Assembly (NCBI GenBank): GCA_030544235.1
Contig: CM060465.1
Location: 34,563,488 to 34,627,487, forward strand
From: Lepturacanthus savala
Lineage: Eukaryota > Chordata > Actinopteri > Scombriformes > Trichiuridae
Direction of reading: 5' to 3'
Length of the DNA stretch: 64,000 bases
Shown here: positions 60,619-64,000 of the stretch, piece by piece
Position numbering within the stretch: position 1 is the stretch's first letter
How the letters are laid out: each line of letters opens with the position of its first letter
The notes under the pieces: generated by a model
The model's input: the letters and a program-made list of their open reading frames with translations, nothing else
Database searches by the model: none
Told to the model about the DNA's origin: nothing
Made by a program: the position numbers and the translations under genes

Positions 60619-60831
60619 TCACTTTATGGGATTCTCAGCGTTTGCCAACGTGTCCGACATTAATACCTCGTCCAGCTCCTTCACAAAGTGCCTGAGGTCG
60701 TCCAGGCAGTGCTGCTTCAGTTCCAGCAGGTTCTCCTCCAGCGGAGCCTGGATTAGAGGATCCAGACCCGGCTCCTTGGACACCAGCATCTTCACCACTG
60801 TCCGAAACGCCTCACAGTCCTGCCTGTAGTG
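60619..60831 (-). CDS. pphln1: Periphilin-1, last coding exon (C-terminal coiled coil)
   Basis: On the - strand an acceptor (TTGGCAG) at 60832-60838 opens a 70-codon frame ending in TGA at 60619-60621. It begins HYRQDCEAFRTVVKMLVSKE, matching the human periphilin-1 C-terminal pattern YRQDCE-F--VVKML--K-P-L---IQ--L--NL-E----C---L-HF--E. Periphilin is a nuclear coiled-coil protein and a component of the HUSH silencing complex through this C-terminal region. The final residues (about VLMSDTLANAENPIK) are not matched to human. A donor-like GTATTA at 60664-60669 means the exon could instead end at GAC GAG. Convergent order with prickle1 matches human chromosome 12. Only this exon is in the window with confidence. 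Confidence 0.82.
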   Translation of the reverse strand, partial: HYRQDCEAFRTVVKMLVSKEPGLDPLIQAPLEENLLELKQHCLDDLRHFVKELDEVLMSDTLANAENPIK

Positions 60832-61764
60832 CTGCCAACGGAGCAGAGACGACGAGAACGTCAGTATTCATGATGATTCAGAGTGTTAAGAACATGACTA
60901 CGCATCTGTTTGAGGCTGGAAAAAGATCATTTATATCTATATAATGGACATTATGAGTCAAATATACAGTGAAAAAAACAGATCTTTATTAATATTAACA
61001 GTAAACTGTTTATTCTTGTATTAAAAGAACATTCGGTTCGTTTCAAAGCCTCAATCTGTTACATTTAGTCTATTTTTTCCTTTCAAAAACATTTAATTGA
61101 AGCGAATCAAAAAGACAAATGGGAACTTTTCTTTAATGATTCATAAAAACAGTGATTAAAGCTTGTTTGATAGTTTCCAGAATGTAGTTTTACATGTTTT
61201 TAGTTGCATTTGTGTCTTAACGATTTGAAGAAAACACAGAATTTTGATTTTTCTAGCACGTATTTTGCAATTTCATTCGCCATTTGCTTCAAATAAAGTA
61301 TAAAGTATCAAAGAAATACACATTAAACACCATTAAAATAATAAATGCTATACCATAGTCATGTAAAATAACAAAAACTGGGTTAGGAAAATGGAAAAAA
61401 CATCTAATTTTCATCTAAAATGATAGATTGTTCAGGCCTAGATGCATTTATTATAATAATAATAATAAATCACATTTAAGAACAACCATAAAAGACAATA
61501 AAAAGTACAAAAAATAAAATAAATGAATAGAAAACATATTAGTAACACTGTACTACAGAAGAGTACATTTTATTTGTATTGTAATTTGATTTAAAAGGAA
61601 AAAATGCTGCAAAAACAAGTAAAAACTGACCCGATTCACCAAGAAAACAGGAAAGAATTACAGATTTTTATAAGAAAAACTGAAAGAAAGTGTGTTTAAT
61701 GTATTAATTCATTTATGTTTCTTCTTCTTCTTCATGGTAACATCTCTGAGGTTTTACTGCCGAC
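60832..61764 (-). other. pphln1: Putative pphln1 intron sequence
   Basis: AT-rich. I looked for the exon expected just upstream of the last one in human periphilin (around KTKEIEQ) and did not find it here. Confidence 0.4.
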
Positions 61765-61910
61765 CTGAAACTGGGCCGTTAACTTCTTTATTAGAGTTCC
61801 AGGTGCAGGCTGCAGCATCTTTATCACCTGAGGGAGGGTCTAACGTGGGATCCTGCACCGAAGGAGCAAAGAGCAAATCCAGGACAACGGGGTCCTTCAG
61901 GGTTGAGTTA
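61765..61910 (-). CDS. Possible coding exon, - strand, unassigned
   Basis: A GC-richer island in AT-rich DNA. On the - strand, the acceptor GGTCTGCAG ends just before 61910. An open frame (NSTLKDPVVLDLLFAP and DPTLDPPSGDKDAAA) runs to a possible donor CAG|GTCGGC at 61764, and a second possible donor CAG|GTGATA lies inside. It could be an exon of the same - strand gene as the pphln1 exon, but I find no clear match to human periphilin and the phase does not join directly to 60831. It may be chance. Confidence 0.22.
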
Positions 61911-62179
61911 CTGCAGACCAGACCCCCCTCAGACCCTCAGGCCAGGACTGAAGAGTCCAGGAAGAACTAGGATCCTGGATCAGGTCCATTAGGCGGCCTC
62001 CAATCATCCAATACGTTATCAATACCCAGTAATATTAGATCAGAGAGGACTTTAATGATCCTTGGACTTTAAAGCTCCAACGCATCACATACAGCACTGC
62101 TATGAAATTTAAGATACTTACAATATATGATAAATATATATGTTATATGTTAAATAAATAAAACCCTAAATACCAACAA

Positions 62180-62935
62180 ATACAATAAAAATAAAATAAA
62201 TGCTGGTATATATATCATTGTTACATAGGGAAAATAATAAATGCCTGTAAATGCCATTGTTACAAAGAGTAACTAATATAAATAAATAATAATAATAAAT
62301 GAAAAAAATAAAAATAAAAATAAATAAATACAATTAAATGCCTGTACGCACCGTTGTTACATAGAGAAAATAAAATAAATAATTAAATAAAAATAAATGT
62401 GTGTAATAACCATTGTTTAAAAGAGAAAATAAAATAAATGCCTGTTCACTCTATTGTTACATAGAAAAAATAAAATAATAATAAATAAAATAAAATAAAT
62501 GCCTGTAGACACCATTGTTACAAAGGGTAAATAATATAAATAAATAAAATAATAAAATGACTGTACACACCATTGTTACATAGAGAAAATAAAAAAAAAA
62601 TAAAATATAAAATAAAATAAAAATAAGTCTGTCCACACCATTGTTACGTAAATAAAATAAAATATAAAATAAAAATAAATGCCTATACAAAGAGAAAATA
62701 AAATAAATAAAATAAAAATGCCTATACACACCATTGTTACAAAAAGTAATATAAATAAATAATAAATGAAAAAATAATAAATAAATAAATTATTAATTAA
62801 ATGCCTGTACACACTTGTTACACAAAGAAAATAAAATAAATAATAAAATAAAAATAAATGCCTGTACAGACCATTGTTATGTAGAGAAAATAAAATAAAA
62901 TATAAAATAATAAAATAAATGTTTTCCTGAAGGGG
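62180..62935. repeat. AT-rich minisatellite, ~12 units of variable length
   Basis: The unit contains ATGCCTGTACACACCATTGT followed by TACATAGAGAAAATAAAATA. Copies start near 62191, 62241, 62338, 62397, 62438, 62499, 62556, 62626, 62680, 62718, 62801 and 62858. Length differences come from the AAATAAA filler. Confidence 0.88.
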
Positions 62936-63434
62936 AAATTCTGCTGTTACTACTTGTATTAATAAAATAAATAGATTCCATTCATCAGGTGATTTTCTAG
63001 GTTCCCAAAGTCACTTTAATAAGTACAAAACATTAATAAAATGTTCCAGCAGCAGCCACAGGAATTAAAGTAATAATAAATAATAGAATATGCAAATTAT
63101 ACAAAATAATTCACCATAAACAGCAAAACAACTATTCCGACTGGATTATTTAAATATAAAGGACATAATGAATTGACCACCCATATCCAGCCTCTAGTAC
63201 CTGATCTAACGTTAACACCACCATCAAACACCAACCCAACGGGCTCCGGTAGCTTCTGAGCTGAAAAACGCTGCCTGTCAACCTAAATCACTGTCCAGTC
63301 CCGAGCAGAATGTGAGGTTAACCGGTTAAAGGGCCGCGTTCCAGCCTTCTGTCACTTATGGGGAAATGTAAAACCACAGCGGCCGTTTCTCTGCCCGGAT
63401 ACACGTTACATAATGTGTGTCTGAGCTAACTCAC
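62936..63434. other. Unassigned sequence
   Basis: AT-rich to about 63200, then more balanced. No exon recognised. Confidence 0.4.
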
Positions 63435-63700
63435 GATGGTGTATCCATCCGTTCGCATCACGATCACGGGAGCCTCTCGTTTTTAAATCGCCGTCACATG
63501 ACTCGGCTGCACGGCGATGGGGATTTCACGGTGGTTGACAGCAATAAAACGTGTCTGCGAGCAGCCGCACCGCACTGGATACACAGCGGATTGGAAGTGT
63601 GTGACTTTCATCACCGAGGGAGAAAAAGAAGCAGAATCCAATATTGGACGGAGACGAGTGAAGAAAAACCAAAAAGAAGCAGCAGCAGAGGAGTTAAAGC
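63435..63700 (-). other. CpG-richer block with a - strand donor; possible 5' exon or promoter
   Basis: A GC/CpG-richer patch in AT-rich DNA. On the - strand it ends in a consensus donor, ATC|GTGAGT, at 63435/63434. An ATG with G at +4 lies 14 nt before that donor (ATGGATACACCATC), so it could be a first exon carrying a start codon. No protein match. It could instead be an internal CpG patch within the pphln1 gene. Confidence 0.25.
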
Positions 63701-64000
63701 ACATTTTACTGCAAGTTTGGACACAACGTGCAGTAAAATAAAAGTAGTTTATGAATAAATTCGTCCAAAGGTGTGTGACGGTACATTATTAACCCGTTTA
63801 AACCTGTGACTCATTTTATACTGAAAATAAAAAATATATAAGTGTTACTCAGATTTATTTCTAATGACAATTTAGACAAAAATGTTTAAAAGAAAAAAAA
63901 ACAGAAAAAAAGATAAAATTAGACTAAAATACTTTGGAATTATAGTCGACTTAAATTAGATTAAATTAATTAGGATTTTCTTTGAATAAAATACTTAATA

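Noticed and set aside
63417..63758. 113-codon + strand frame
   Set aside because: No recognisable domain. The better signal in this block is a - strand donor, so the + frame is probably antisense chance.

Overview
The window looks like ray-finned (teleost) fish nuclear DNA. It is AT-rich, dominated by non-coding sequence, and full of dinucleotide microsatellites, AT minisatellites and short non-autonomous DNA transposons. The only intact gene is a multi-exon vertebrate gene with GT-AG introns. There are no bacterial operons, CRISPR arrays, rRNA genes or recognisable tRNAs. Nearly all open reading frames outside the gene below are chance or lie in repeats.

Gene content. (1) prickle1, on the + strand, encodes the PET/LIM planar-cell-polarity protein. 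Seven coding exons lie at 50222-57995 and all splice phases close. Reading from the first ATG gives 857 aa; from the better-placed ATG at codon 24 it gives 834 aa, close to the roughly 831 aa of the human protein. The protein has a PET domain, three LIM domains, a Ser-rich middle, and a basic tail ending in the prenylation box CIIS. The first coding exon has an acceptor 15 nt upstream of its ATG, so non-coding 5' exon(s) must exist. The best candidate is a CpG-rich block ending in a strong donor at 24760, which would make intron 1 about 25 kb. A TATA-driven block at 43688-44139, also ending in a good donor, is a candidate alternative first exon. The 3' UTR probably runs to about 59175 and contains two transposon copies. 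(2) The last coding exon of periphilin-1 (pphln1), on the - strand, lies at 60619-60831. It is tail-to-tail with prickle1, matching the vertebrate PPHLN1/PRICKLE1 neighbourhood. Its upstream exons mostly lie beyond the window.

Layout. 1-24 kb is intergenic DNA upstream of prickle1 with many copies of one TIR-type element, a degenerate tandem array near 4.0-4.8 kb, an AT minisatellite at 13 kb and a long stretch (13.5-20.7 kb) with few repeats. 24.4-24.8 kb is the putative promoter and first exon. 24.8-50.2 kb is putative intron 1, with clustered transposons at 30.7-39.7 kb. 50.2-59.2 kb holds the coding exons and 3' UTR. 59.7-60.1 kb is a long TA/CA microsatellite between the two convergent genes. 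60.6-64 kb holds the pphln1 end, an AT minisatellite and a CpG-richer block that may be a promoter or exon on the - strand.

Most notable beyond the genes: the dominant transposon family is built of tandem core units joined by several conserved linkers. Seven copies carry a roughly 50-bp insert whose translation matches the GVPQGSVL motif of non-LTR retrotransposon reverse transcriptase. One ~720-bp composite unit occurs in inverted orientation at 9.5 kb and 36.6 kb, and the second copy is bracketed by a ~170-bp direct repeat. Assignments rest on reading the sequence and on remembered family features; no search was run.
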